Of a stretch of 60,340 nt of DNA, positions 6,804 to 17,322 are shown one piece after another; positions within the stretch are counted from its first letter, which is position 1, and each line of letters begins with the position of its first letter. The notes below the pieces were generated by a model. That model did not search any database, had not been told where the DNA came from, and saw nothing but the letters and a program-made list of their open reading frames with translations. This DNA comes from Cupriavidus pauculus (GTDB taxonomy: Bacteria > Pseudomonadota > Gammaproteobacteria > Burkholderiales > Burkholderiaceae): assembly GCF_008801835.1 (NCBI RefSeq), contig NZ_VZOW01000033.1, positions 1 to 60,340 on the forward strand, in the 5' to 3' direction. Position numbers and translations under genes: made by a program.

Positions 6804-8729
6804 ATGGCCCTGTTTTCCATTTCCGATGCCCAACTGGCCTTTGGCCATGTGGCCTTGCTCGACCACACCGATTTTTCGATCGAAGCAGGCGAACGCGTCG
6901 GCCTGATCGGCCGCAACGGCTCCGGCAAATCGTCGCTGCTGCGTATCGTTGCAGGACTTTCCGCGCCCGACGACGGGCTGATCGCGCGCCAGAGCGGCGT
7001 GACGTCTACCTATGTGGCGCAGGAGCCACAGTTCGAGCCCGGGCTGACCGTGTTCGATGCGGTCAGCCAGGGCATGGGTGCCGCGCACGATCTGCTGCTG
7101 CGCTACGACGCCGCGCTGGCCCGGCTTGAGACGCACAACGACGAGGCCACGCTGGCCGAACTGCATCGCGTGCAGGCCGAACTCGATGCGGCCGATGCAT
7201 GGCAGTTGCGCACGCGCGTGGAGACCACGCTGGCCAAACTCGATCTCGATCCGCATGTGCGCGTCGACGCGCTGTCTGGCGGCCTGCAGAAGCGCGTGGC
7301 GCTGGCGCAGGGGCTGGTGGCCGATCCGGACATCTTGCTGCTCGACGAGCCGACCAACCATCTCGACGTGCAGGCCATCCGCTGGCTCGAAGACCTGCTG
7401 CTGGGTTTTCGCGGCAGCGTGCTGCTGATCACCCATGACCGCGCATTCCTGGACCGCGTGGCCACGCGCATCGTCGAACTCGATCGCGGCCGGCTGGTGT
7501 CGTTCCCCGGCAACTTCGCCGCATACCAGGCGCGCAAGGCCGAACTGCTGGCCAACGAAGCCGTCGAGCAGGCCAAGTTCGACAAGCTGCTGGCGCAGGA
7601 AGAAGTGTGGATCCGCAAGGGCGTCGAAGCGCGCCGTACGCGCAGCGTGGCGCGCGTGCAGCGGCTGGTGACGATGCGCGCCGAACGCCAGGCGCGGCGC
7701 GAAGTACAGGGCAACGTCAAGCTCGAAGTGTCCCAGGCCGAGCGCTCCGGCAAGATCGTCGCCGAACTGGTCGATGTGTCCAAGTCGTATGGCGACAAGG
7801 TGGTCGTGCGCGATTTCACGGCGACGATCATGCGTGGCGACAAGGTCGGCCTGATCGGCCCGAACGGCGTTGGCAAGACCACGCTGCTGCGCCTGATCCT
7901 TGGCGAGCTGGCGCCCGATCGCGGCACCGTGCGCAATGGCAGCAACCTGCAGGTGGCCTATTTCGACCAGATGCGCACCTCGCTCGATCTGGAGAAATCG
8001 CTGGCCGACACCATCAGCCCCGGCAGCGACTGGGTCGAAGTCAACGGGCAACGCAAGCACGTGATGAGCTATCTGGGCGATTTCCTGTTCGCGCCGGAAC
8101 GTGCGCGCTCGCCGGTGAAATCGCTCTCCGGCGGCGAGCGCAATCGGCTGTTGCTGGCGCGCCTGTTTGCGCGTCCCGCCAACGTGCTGGTGCTCGACGA
8201 GCCGACCAACGATCTCGATATCGACACGCTCGAATTGCTGGAAGAACTGCTGCAGGACTATAGCGGCACGGTGTTCCTGGTGTCCCACGATCGGGCATTC
8301 CTGGACAACGTGGTGACGTCGACGATCGCCGCCGAAGGCGATGGCCAGTGGCGCGAATCGGTGGGCGGCTATTCGGATTGGGTCGAGCAGTCGGCGCGCG
8401 CGCAGGCGCTGCAGGCCACCCGGCAGGCCGAAGCGAAGCCCGTCGAGGCGCCCAAGGCAAGCAGCCGCGACGCACGCGGTGCCAACCGGACCGTCAAGCT
8501 CTCGTACAAAGAGCAGCGCGAACTCGACGGCCTGCCCGAGCGGATTGCGGCGCTGGAAGCCGAACAGAAGACCATCGGCGCGCAGCTCGAAGACGGATCG
8601 CTCTATGCCAGCGATCCCGCGCGCGCTGCGGAACTGGCGACGCGCCACGACGAGATCGAGATGGAACTGCTGGAAGCGCTCGAGCGCTGGGAAGTGCTGG
8701 AGAAGAAAACCAGCGGCGAGGGCGCCTGA
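6804..8729 (+). CDS. uup: ABC-F family ATPase Uup
   Basis: This is a 641-residue cytoplasmic protein with two ABC ATPase domains and no membrane part. Domain 1 has Walker A GRNGSGKS (residues 36-43), signature LSGGLQKR and Walker B DILLLDEPTNHLD. Domain 2 has GPNGVGKTT, LSGGERNR and VLVLDEPTNDLDID. A charged C-terminal region (~560-641) forms the coiled coil typical of Uup. ABC-F proteins bind ribosomes; Uup is also linked to precise excision of transposons and to replication intermediates. The frame is open upstream to 6702, but MALFSISDAQLAFG at 6804 is the family-like start. Confidence 0.92.
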   Translation: MALFSISDAQLAFGHVALLDHTDFSIEAGERVGLIGRNGSGKSSLLRIVAGLSAPDDGLIARQSGVTSTYVAQEPQFEPGLTVFDAVSQGMGAAHDLLLRYDAALARLETHNDEATLAELHRVQAELDAADAWQLRTRVETTLAKLDLDPHVRVDALSGGLQKRVALAQGLVADPDILLLDEPTNHLDVQAIRWLEDLLLGFRGSVLLITHDRAFLDRVATRIVELDRGRLVSFPGNFAAYQARKAELLANEAVEQAKFDKLLAQEEVWIRKGVEARRTRSVARVQRLVTMRAERQARREVQGNVKLEVSQAERSGKIVAELVDVSKSYGDKVVVRDFTATIMRGDKVGLIGPNGVGKTTLLRLILGELAPDRGTVRNGSNLQVAYFDQMRTSLDLEKSLADTISPGSDWVEVNGQRKHVMSYLGDFLFAPERARSPVKSLSGGERNRLLLARLFARPANVLVLDEPTNDLDIDTLELLEELLQDYSGTVFLVSHDRAFLDNVVTSTIAAEGDGQWRESVGGYSDWVEQSARAQALQATRQAEAKPVEAPKASSRDARGANRTVKLSYKEQRELDGLPERIAALEAEQKTIGAQLEDGSLYASDPARAAELATRHDEIEMELLEALERWEVLEKKTSGEGA

Positions 8730-8874
8730 AGATCCGGCGCGTGGACGATCGTCCGCCGGCCGGCCCTCGTCCTCTTTCGCTGTCGCCAGGCCGCGCCGGG
8801 CGCTTGTCAGCGACGCGGCAGCACATTCGCGTCACGCGCCCGCACAGCGAGCACCTTCGCCCGCTAGCTGCCCG

Positions 8875-9009
8875 CTAGCCGCACCACGCCAACACCATGT
8901 TCGTCAGGTCGACCATGAACGCCGGGCGCAGGTAGGCCAGGAAGCCCAGCGTCAGCACCGCCGCCAGTGCCACGTAGGCCAATCCCCGGGTCCAGTGGAT
9001 GGCGGACAT
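8875..9009 (-). CDS. 44-residue membrane protein coupled to the MFS gene
   Basis: The small ORF starts MSAIHWTRGLAYVALAAVLT and has one or two hydrophobic stretches (AYVALAAVLTLGFLAYL and FMVDLTNMVLAW). Its ATG (9009) follows the MFS transporter's TGA (9013-9011) by one base, so translation is probably coupled. This spacing is the main reason to believe in it. It could be a small accessory subunit of the transporter. I know of no named family. Confidence 0.55.
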   Translation of the reverse strand: MSAIHWTRGLAYVALAAVLTLGFLAYLRPAFMVDLTNMVLAWCG

Positions 9010-9010
9010 G

Positions 9011-10222
9011 TCAGGCGCCCGCCGGCTGGGTGCGCACCAGTGCGTGCTCGCGGATCGGCAGGTTGACCAGCGCGGCCAGCACGCCAAGGCCGATTGCGAT
9101 CATCCACACCATGTCGTAGCTGCCGGTCTTGTCGAACAGGTAGCCGCCCAGCCAGGCGCCCAGAAAGCTGCCGATCTGGTGCGAGAAGAACACCACGCCC
9201 GACAGCATCGACAGGTATTTCACGCCGAACACTTGCGCGATGATGCCGTTGGTCAGCGGCACCGTGGACAGCCACAGGAAACCCATCAGCGCGGCAAAGA
9301 TCCACGTGCTCCACGCGGACAGCGGCAGCATCAGGTAGCCGGCGATCACGAACGAGCGCGCAAGGTAGATCGCCGACAGCAGGTAGCGCTTGGGCATGCG
9401 CTGGCCCATCGCGCCTGCCGTGTAGGTGCCGAAGACATTGAACAGGCCGATCAGCGCCAGCGCCACGGTGGCGATCTTGACGTCGGCAAAGCCGCGATCC
9501 TTCAGATAGGGCGTCAGGTGGACGCCGATGAACACGACCTGGAAACCGCACACGAAGTAGCCGAGCGTCAGCAGCTGGAAGTTGCGGTTGGAGAATGCTT
9601 CGCGCGTGGCCTCGCCGATGCTCTGGTGGGGGCCGCTGGTGTTCGCTTCGATCTTCGGCTCGCGCAACATCAGCGCCAGCGGCAGCATGAAGCAAGCCAG
9701 GAACGCCAGGATATACAGCGCGTTCTGCCAGCCGGCGGTGGAAATCAGCGTCTGTTCCACCGGGATCATCAGGAACTGCCCGAACGAACCGGCCGCCGCG
9801 GCGATGCCCATGGCCCACACGCGCTTGTCCGGGCTGGCCACGCGGCCGATCACGCCGTACACCACGCTGTAGGTGGTGCCCGATTGCGCGATGCCGATCA
9901 GCACGCCCGCGCCGGTGGCAAACGCCGTGCCGCTGGTGGCCAGCGCCATCACGATCAGTCCGGCCACATAGAGCGCCACGCCGATCAGCATGATGCGCAT
10001 CGCGCCAAACTTGTCGGCCAGCGCGCCGGTGATCGGCTGGCTGGCGCCCCACATCAGGTTCTGCAGCGCCAGCGCAAAGGCGAAGGTCTCGCGGTTCCAG
10101 CCATGCGTCTGCGTGATCGGCAGGTTGAACAGGCCGAAGCCGTGCCGGATGCCCATGGAAAGGGTGACGAGCAGGCCGCCGCACACCAGTACGGAAGTCA
10201 GGGTCAGTTTGCGGTCGTTCAT
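9011..10222 (-). CDS. Major facilitator superfamily transporter
   Basis: This is a 403-residue inner-membrane protein with 12 predicted helices. The segment after helix 2 (GALADKFGAMRIMLIGVALY) is the MFS loop 2-3 motif (G-x-L-A-D-x-F-G-x-x-R). The second half repeats the pattern (AGAMGQRMPKRYLLSAIYLA). The best-fitting subfamily is the oxalate/monocarboxylate-type MFS, but the substrate cannot be read from sequence. I chose MNDRKLTLTSVL at 10222 because the upstream 56 residues are Arg/Ala-rich and unlike the family. It is divergent from parE. Confidence 0.85.
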   Translation of the reverse strand: MNDRKLTLTSVLVCGGLLVTLSMGIRHGFGLFNLPITQTHGWNRETFAFALALQNLMWGASQPITGALADKFGAMRIMLIGVALYVAGLIVMALATSGTAFATGAGVLIGIAQSGTTYSVVYGVIGRVASPDKRVWAMGIAAAAGSFGQFLMIPVEQTLISTAGWQNALYILAFLACFMLPLALMLREPKIEANTSGPHQSIGEATREAFSNRNFQLLTLGYFVCGFQVVFIGVHLTPYLKDRGFADVKIATVALALIGLFNVFGTYTAGAMGQRMPKRYLLSAIYLARSFVIAGYLMLPLSAWSTWIFAALMGFLWLSTVPLTNGIIAQVFGVKYLSMLSGVVFFSHQIGSFLGAWLGGYLFDKTGSYDMVWMIAIGLGVLAALVNLPIREHALVRTQPAGA

Positions 10223-10373
10223 GTCGGTGTCGGGCTCGGTATTGTTTCTATTGTTTTGTGGCGCTGACGAGGCGTGGCCGGCGCGGCGCGCGGCCTGCCG
10301 CCCGCTGGCTGCCGAGTTTACCTCCCGTGCCGGATTCCTGCCGGCCGCGGATTTTCGTGGTTTTCCAAAAGGA

Positions 10374-10400
10374 TTGCCGGCCGCGGCCATCCATTACAAT
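10374..10400 (+). promoter_or_regulatory. Candidate promoter of parE
   Basis: TTGCCG (10374-10379) and TACAAT (10395-10400) are spaced 15 bases apart, which is short but acceptable. The -10 box lies 53 bases before the parE ATG. Confidence 0.4.
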
Positions 10401-10453
10401 GCAGCGCAAACCGGCCGACGACGGCCGCGAGACCTACTATCCGTATCGACTCC

Positions 10454-12448
<1,995 letters not shown>

Positions 12449-12477
12449 CGGCCGACACCTGCACCGGAGCGAGAACG

Positions 12478-13278
12478 ATGAAGCAAATGACAGGGCAATC
12501 GCGCTGGACCGCACGGGCCGCCCGCCTGGCGTGCGCGCTGGCCCTGTCCGCCTGCATCGTGGCGCCCGCGCATGCCGAGCTGTGGGGCTATGTCGATGGC
12601 GACGGCGTGGCGCATTTTGCCGACACCCGGCTCGATGCGCGCTACACGCTGTTCATGCGCGACGGCGGCCACCTCGATTCGGCAGACCTGGGCCATCGCG
12701 GCGCCATCACGCTGCAGGGCAAGTCGAGCCCCGAGCGCGAAAAGCTGTTCCGCTACATGCTGAACCACCCGAACATCCGCCAGGTCGAGCCGATCATCCA
12801 GCAGGTGGCCGACGCGCAGAACGTTGACCCGGCGCTGGTCAAGGCGGTGATGGCCGTGGAAAGCGGCTTCAATGCGTCGGCGGTGTCGCCCAAGGGCGCC
12901 ATCGGGCTGATGCAGGTGATCCCGGACACCGGCGCGCGCTTCGGCGTCGCTGCCGACAAGCGCCGCAGCGTCGAACAGAAGCTGGCCGATCCGAAGCTGA
13001 ACATTTCGGCCGGCGTGCGCTACCTGCGCTTCCTGATGGAGCTGTTCCCGAACAATCTTGAACTGGTGCTGGCGGCGTACAACGCTGGCGAAGGTGCGGT
13101 GCAACGCTATAACAACCAGATTCCGCCGTTCCCCGAGACGCGCCAGTATGTCAGCACAGTGCTCGAGTTCTACCGCCTGTACCAGCCGGATGGCGCATCG
13201 GGCGGGCGCGTGCTGCGCACGGGTGTGGCCGCCGAGCGGGTGCGGATGGTGATCGGCGGACGCCGGCCCATGCCCTGA
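12478..13278 (+). CDS. Periplasmic lytic transglycosylase (SLT domain)
   Basis: This is a 266-residue exported protein with a signal peptide (residues ~1-33, ending APAHA). A short DUF4124-like segment (LWGYVDGDGVAHFADT) precedes the SLT domain (~100-235), which cleaves the MurNAc-GlcNAc bond. The catalytic Glu is probably E128 in AVESGFNASAVSPKGAIGLM. Other family motifs are present: GVRYLRFLMELF and ALAAYNAGEGAV-like VLAAYNAGEGAV. It lies between parE and parC on the same strand, so it is probably co-transcribed with topoisomerase IV. Confidence 0.9.
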   Translation: MKQMTGQSRWTARAARLACALALSACIVAPAHAELWGYVDGDGVAHFADTRLDARYTLFMRDGGHLDSADLGHRGAITLQGKSSPEREKLFRYMLNHPNIRQVEPIIQQVADAQNVDPALVKAVMAVESGFNASAVSPKGAIGLMQVIPDTGARFGVAADKRRSVEQKLADPKLNISAGVRYLRFLMELFPNNLELVLAAYNAGEGAVQRYNNQIPPFPETRQYVSTVLEFYRLYQPDGASGGRVLRTGVAAERVRMVIGGRRPMP

Positions 13279-13401
13279 CGGCGGCAACGCGGCGTGCGCG
13301 CCGTGGCGGCGTCGTCATCCACTTCCTTTAGAATCCCACGCTGATCGCAACCTCGGCACGCGCGCACGCCTGGCGCTGTGCGCACCGAAAACTTGCCAAA
13401 C

Positions 13402-15738
13402 ATGGATCAACCAGACATTTCGTATCAGGCCGATGAACCGGCCGATTCGCTGACCCTCGCCCGCTATGCGGAGCGGGCCTATCTCGATTACGCCGTCAGC
13501 GTGGTCAAGGGCCGCGCGCTGCCCGAAGTGGCCGACGGCCAGAAGCCGGTGCAGCGGCGCATTCTCTACGCGATGCAGGCAATGGGACTGCGCGCTGATG
13601 CCAAGCCCGTGAAGTCGGCGCGCGTGGTCGGTGAAGTCCTGGGTAAATTTCACCCGCACGGCGACCAATCCGCCTATGACGCCCTGGTGCGTCTTGCGCA
13701 GGATTTTTCGCTGCGCTATCCGCTGATCGACGGCCAGGGCAACTTCGGTTCGCGCGATGGCGACGGCGCCGCGGCGATGCGCTACACCGAAGCGCGCCTC
13801 ACGCCCATCTCGCGGCTGCTGCTCGATGAAATCGACCAGGGCACCGTGGATTTCCTGCCCAACTACGACGGATCGGAAGAAGAGCCAAAGCTGCTGCCGG
13901 CACGCCTGCCGTTCGTCCTGCTGAACGGGGCGTCCGGCATCGCGGTCGGTATGGCCACCGAGATCCCGCCGCACAATCTGCGCGAGGTGGCAGGCGCCGC
14001 CGTGGCGATGATCCGCAATCCCAATATTTCGCTGGCCGAGCTGCTGTCGATCATGCCCGGGCCCGACTATCCCGGCGGCGGCCAGATCATCTCGCCGGCC
14101 GCGGAAATCGCCCAGATCTACGAGAACGGCCGCGGCAGCCTGAAGGTGCGCGCGCGCTGGACCATCGAGGAAATGGCGCGCGGCCAGTGGCAGATGGTAG
14201 TGACCGAACTGCCGCCGAACACGTCGTCGCAAAAGGTGCTCGAGGAAATCGAGGAAATCACCAATCCGAAGATCCGCACCGGCAAGAAGGCGCTGACGCC
14301 CGAGCAGACCCAGCTCAAGACCACGATGCTGGCCGTGCTCGATGCGGTGCGCGACGAATCGGGCAAGGACGCGCCAGTTCGGCTGGTGTTCGAGCCCAAG
14401 AGCAAGAACACCGACCAGCAGGACTTCATCCAGACGCTGCTGGCACATACCAGCCTGGAATCGGGCGCGCCGATCAATCTGGTGATGATCGGCACCGACG
14501 GGCGTCCGCGCCAGAAGGGGCTGCAGGACATCCTGCGCGAATGGATCGAGTTCCGCTTCGCCACGGTGACGCGCCGCACGCGCTTCCAGCTGAACAAGGT
14601 GGAAGACCGCATCCATATCCTGGAAGGGCGGATGCTGGTGCTGCTGAACATCGACGAGGTGATCCGCATCATCCGCGAAAGCGACGAGCCCAAGCCCGCG
14701 CTGATCGAGGCGTTCCGCCTGAGCGATCGGCAGGCCGAGGACATCCTTGAAATCCGCCTGCGTCAGCTGGCGCGGCTGGAAGCGATCAAGATCGAACAGG
14801 AACTGGCGCGGCTGCGCGACGAACAGGCCGAGCTGGACGTGCTGCTGAAGTCCGAAACGATGATGCGCCGCAAGATCATCAAGGAGATCGAGCAGGACGC
14901 CAAGCAGTACAGCCCCGAGGACAAGGATCCACGCCGCACGCTGATCCAGGAAGCCAGCCGCGCGGCTGCCGAGGTAAAGGTGATCGACGAGCCGGTGACG
15001 GTGATCGTGTCCGGCAAGGGCTGGGTGCGCACGCGCCAGGGTCACGGCCACGATCCATCCCAGTTCACGTTCAAGGCAGGCGACAACCTCTATGGCACGT
15101 TCGAATGCCGCACCGTCGATACGCTGCTGGCGTTCGGCAGCAATGGGCGTGTCTATTCGGTGGCGGTGGCGGGCCTGCCGGGCGGCCGTGGCGACGGCGT
15201 GCCGGTGACGACGCTGATCGACCTGGCCGCGGGCACGCAGATCGCGCATACCTTCGCGGGCGGCGCCGAGCAGCGCATGCTGATCGCCACGGCGGGCGGC
15301 AACGGCTTTGTTACCAAGGTTGGCGACATGATCAGCCGCCAGAAGGCGGGCAAGGCGTTTATCACGCTCGATGACGGCGACACCATCCTGCCGCCGGCGC
15401 CGATCGGCACGGAAGCCACGCATGTGGCGTGCTTCTCGGCCAACGGGCGTCTGCTGCTGGTGGGCCTGGACGAGGTCAAGGTGCTGTCCGCGGGCGGCCG
15501 CGGCGTGATCCTGATGGAGCTTGAGGCGAAGGAAACGCTCGAGCAGGCCGTGGCCGTTGGCGCGCCGGGCCTGATGATCTCGGGTACGGGCATCCGTGGC
15601 GGCAAGGTGCCGCCGCAAAAGCTGGCGGGCAAGACGCTGCTGCCATACGTCGGCAAGCGCGCGCGCAAGGGCAAAGCCATCGAGCCGCGCCTCAAGGAAG
15701 TGAAGATCGAGCCGGTGAAGGTGGAATCGCCGACGTAA
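13402..15738 (+). CDS. parC: DNA topoisomerase IV subunit A
   Basis: This is the DNA-cleaving subunit of topoisomerase IV, 778 residues from the ATG at 13402 (a GTG at 13378 would add eight). The N-terminal breakage-reunion domain holds PVQRRILYAMQAMGL, GKFHPHGDQSAYDALVR and the catalytic Tyr128 (AAMRYTEARLT). The C-terminal part forms the beta-pinwheel (RTRQGHGHDPSQF, VTVIVSGKGWV). At the position of E. coli Ser80 (quinolone region) there is Gln89, and at Glu84 there is Asp93. A -10-like TAGAAT (13329-13334) may give it its own promoter. Confidence 0.95.
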   Translation: MDQPDISYQADEPADSLTLARYAERAYLDYAVSVVKGRALPEVADGQKPVQRRILYAMQAMGLRADAKPVKSARVVGEVLGKFHPHGDQSAYDALVRLAQDFSLRYPLIDGQGNFGSRDGDGAAAMRYTEARLTPISRLLLDEIDQGTVDFLPNYDGSEEEPKLLPARLPFVLLNGASGIAVGMATEIPPHNLREVAGAAVAMIRNPNISLAELLSIMPGPDYPGGGQIISPAAEIAQIYENGRGSLKVRARWTIEEMARGQWQMVVTELPPNTSSQKVLEEIEEITNPKIRTGKKALTPEQTQLKTTMLAVLDAVRDESGKDAPVRLVFEPKSKNTDQQDFIQTLLAHTSLESGAPINLVMIGTDGRPRQKGLQDILREWIEFRFATVTRRTRFQLNKVEDRIHILEGRMLVLLNIDEVIRIIRESDEPKPALIEAFRLSDRQAEDILEIRLRQLARLEAIKIEQELARLRDEQAELDVLLKSETMMRRKIIKEIEQDAKQYSPEDKDPRRTLIQEASRAAAEVKVIDEPVTVIVSGKGWVRTRQGHGHDPSQFTFKAGDNLYGTFECRTVDTLLAFGSNGRVYSVAVAGLPGGRGDGVPVTTLIDLAAGTQIAHTFAGGAEQRMLIATAGGNGFVTKVGDMISRQKAGKAFITLDDGDTILPPAPIGTEATHVACFSANGRLLLVGLDEVKVLSAGGRGVILMELEAKETLEQAVAVGAPGLMISGTGIRGGKVPPQKLAGKTLLPYVGKRARKGKAIEPRLKEVKIEPVKVESPT

Positions 15739-16122
15739 CGTCGACGCGCGGAGCGGCGGCCGTCGTGTGCAATGTGGTGCGCGACGCTGCCGTTGGCATC
15801 GGCGGCGGCTGAATCCCGGCATGTCGCGCGATGTGGTGCGGTGCAGGGCATGCTCACGGGTCCGCTGCACCGCCCGCCGACCCCGCACCCGGGGGCCGGG
15901 CCGCTGCGACGGCTTGCGCAGCTTCGGCGATTCCCACACCTTCCGCAGCGTCGGCGGCAACCGCCACTTCGCCCGCGGCCGATGTCGATGCCGCGCGGAC
16001 ATCGTCAACCCTGATCCCCTCTTGCCGAATCGTGATGCCCCGCATGTCCGTCGGCGTGCGGTTCTGCCTTACCATGTCGGCACCCTGCCCAATCCGCAAG
16101 GCAGGCGATCCCAATCACGATC
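15739..16122. other. Non-coding or unassigned stretch before the chromate transporter genes
   Basis: These 384 bases carry several short overlapping frames. The best minus-strand frame (15854-16114, 86 codons) is Ala/Gly-rich, with no ribosome site or family match, so I do not call it. I see no terminator with a T run behind parC. It may be decayed sequence plus the promoter of the next operon. Confidence 0.4.
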
Positions 16123-16707
16123 ATGTCCTCCACGCCCCTGTCACACGCGGCCGAGCTTGCGCCGCCGCCCACGCCCCGTACGCTGTTTTTTGAATTTGCC
16201 CGCATGGGCCTTTCCGGTTTCGGCGGGGTGTTGCCATTTGTGCGCCGTTCGGTGGTGGAACGCAATCGCTGGCTGGACGACCGCGACTTCGTGGAGATCC
16301 TCAGCCTGGGACAGGTGCTGCCGGGGCCCAACGTCATCAATCTGGCCTTGATGCTCGGCTTGCGTTTCGCGGGGTTGCGCGGTGCGCTGGCGGCGTTCTG
16401 CGGGCTGGTATTCGTGCCGATGGCGGTGGTGCTGTGCGTGATGGGTCTGTATCTGCGCTACCAGGACGTGCCGCAGGTCCAGCAGGCGCTGGCGGGCATG
16501 ACCGCGGTGGCCGCCGGGCTGGTGCTGTCGACCGGCGTGAAGCTGGCGCAGAGCCAGCCGCGCACGGTGCGCGCTGTGATGGTCGGCGCGGCGGCGTTCG
16601 TGGCGATCGGGCTGTTGCGCTGGCCGCTGCTGCCCGTGATGGCGGTGCTGGTGCCGGTTGCGCTGGTGCTGGAACATCGCGCCACCACGCGCCGGGAGAA
16701 GCCATGA
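16123..16707 (+). CDS. chrA1: Chromate transporter, N-terminal-type half subunit
   Basis: This is a 194-residue membrane protein of the short-chain CHR family. The family motif appears as GLSGFGGVLPFVRR, then DFVEILSLGQVLPGPNVINLAL. Five or six helices follow. Short-chain CHR proteins occur as gene pairs that together equal one long ChrA and transport chromate, or probably other anions, across the inner membrane. The next gene is the second half and overlaps this stop by 4 bases (ATGA), so the two are translationally coupled. The chromate substrate is inferred from the family, since no chrB or chrF is present here. Confidence 0.85.
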   Translation: MSSTPLSHAAELAPPPTPRTLFFEFARMGLSGFGGVLPFVRRSVVERNRWLDDRDFVEILSLGQVLPGPNVINLALMLGLRFAGLRGALAAFCGLVFVPMAVVLCVMGLYLRYQDVPQVQQALAGMTAVAAGLVLSTGVKLAQSQPRTVRAVMVGAAAFVAIGLLRWPLLPVMAVLVPVALVLEHRATTRREKP

Positions 16708-17234
16708 CATCGCCCGAAATCCTGCGCGATCTGCTCGGGCATTTCGGCATGCTGTCGCTGCTCGCCGTGGGCGGCGGCGGCACGGTCATCCCCGATATGC
16801 ATCGCTATTTGGTAGAGACCCGTCACTGGATGACAGACGAACAGTTTGCGGCGCTCTATGCGATTTCACAGGCGTCGCCGGGGCCCAATATCCTGTTCGT
16901 GGCGCTGTTCGGCTGGCAGGTAGCGGGCGCCGCCGGCGCGTTTGCGTCGATGGTCGGCATCTGCGGCCCGTCCAGCGTAATCGCGCTGGGGTTTGAGTAC
17001 TTTGCGGGGCGCTCGCCGCATGCAGTGTGGCCCGGACTGATCCGGCGCGGCTTGTCCGCACTGACGATCGGCCTGCTGATGTCGACGGGATGGGTGCTGG
17101 CAAGCAGCGTCGATCATCGATGGACCGCGGCCATGGTCACGCTGGTCACCATCGGCCTGATGCTGAAGACGCGCGTGCATCCGCTGCTGCTGGTGGGGCT
17201 CGGTGCGGGGGCAGGGCTGCTCGGGCTGATGTAG
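16704..17234 (+). CDS. chrA2: Chromate transporter, C-terminal-type half subunit
   Basis: This is the partner of the preceding gene, 176 residues. The start ATG at 16704 overlaps the previous TGA. The longer frame starting at 16434 lies inside the first gene and is a shadow. The CHR motifs repeat here as AVGGGGTVIPDMHRYLV and LYAISQASPGPNILFVAL. Several hydrophobic helices follow (VHPLLLVGLGAGAGLLGLM at the end). Its topology is expected to be inverted relative to the first subunit, forming the antiparallel pair known for short-chain CHR transporters. It converges with the GST gene. Confidence 0.85.
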   Translation: MTSPEILRDLLGHFGMLSLLAVGGGGTVIPDMHRYLVETRHWMTDEQFAALYAISQASPGPNILFVALFGWQVAGAAGAFASMVGICGPSSVIALGFEYFAGRSPHAVWPGLIRRGLSALTIGLLMSTGWVLASSVDHRWTAAMVTLVTIGLMLKTRVHPLLLVGLGAGAGLLGLM

Positions 17235-17271
17235 GCTGCGCCGGGTTGGCGCAGCGAATGGCCGACAATAT

Positions 17272-17315
17272 GGCGCCCGATCGGCGCCCGATCGGCGCCC
17301 GCGGCCGCGGGCGCC
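17272..17315. repeat. 11-bp tandem repeats running into a 22-bp perfect palindrome
   Basis: GGCGCCCGATC occurs twice (17272-17282, 17283-17293). Then GGCGCCCGCGG is followed directly by its reverse complement CCGCGGGCGCC (17294-17315). It lies between convergent genes. It could act as a bidirectional transcription end, although neither side has a T run. Confidence 0.65.
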
Positions 17316-17322
17316 TACCGGA

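Noticed and set aside
13315..16008. An 897-codon antisense frame over parC
   Set aside because: It is His/Arg/Gln-rich with no motifs, exactly opposite a clear parC. Long antisense frames are expected in this GC-rich DNA.
15854..16114. An 86-codon minus-strand ORF between parC and the chromate genes
   Set aside because: It is Ala/Gly-rich with no ribosome site and no recognisable family. Several other frames across the same DNA look equally plausible.
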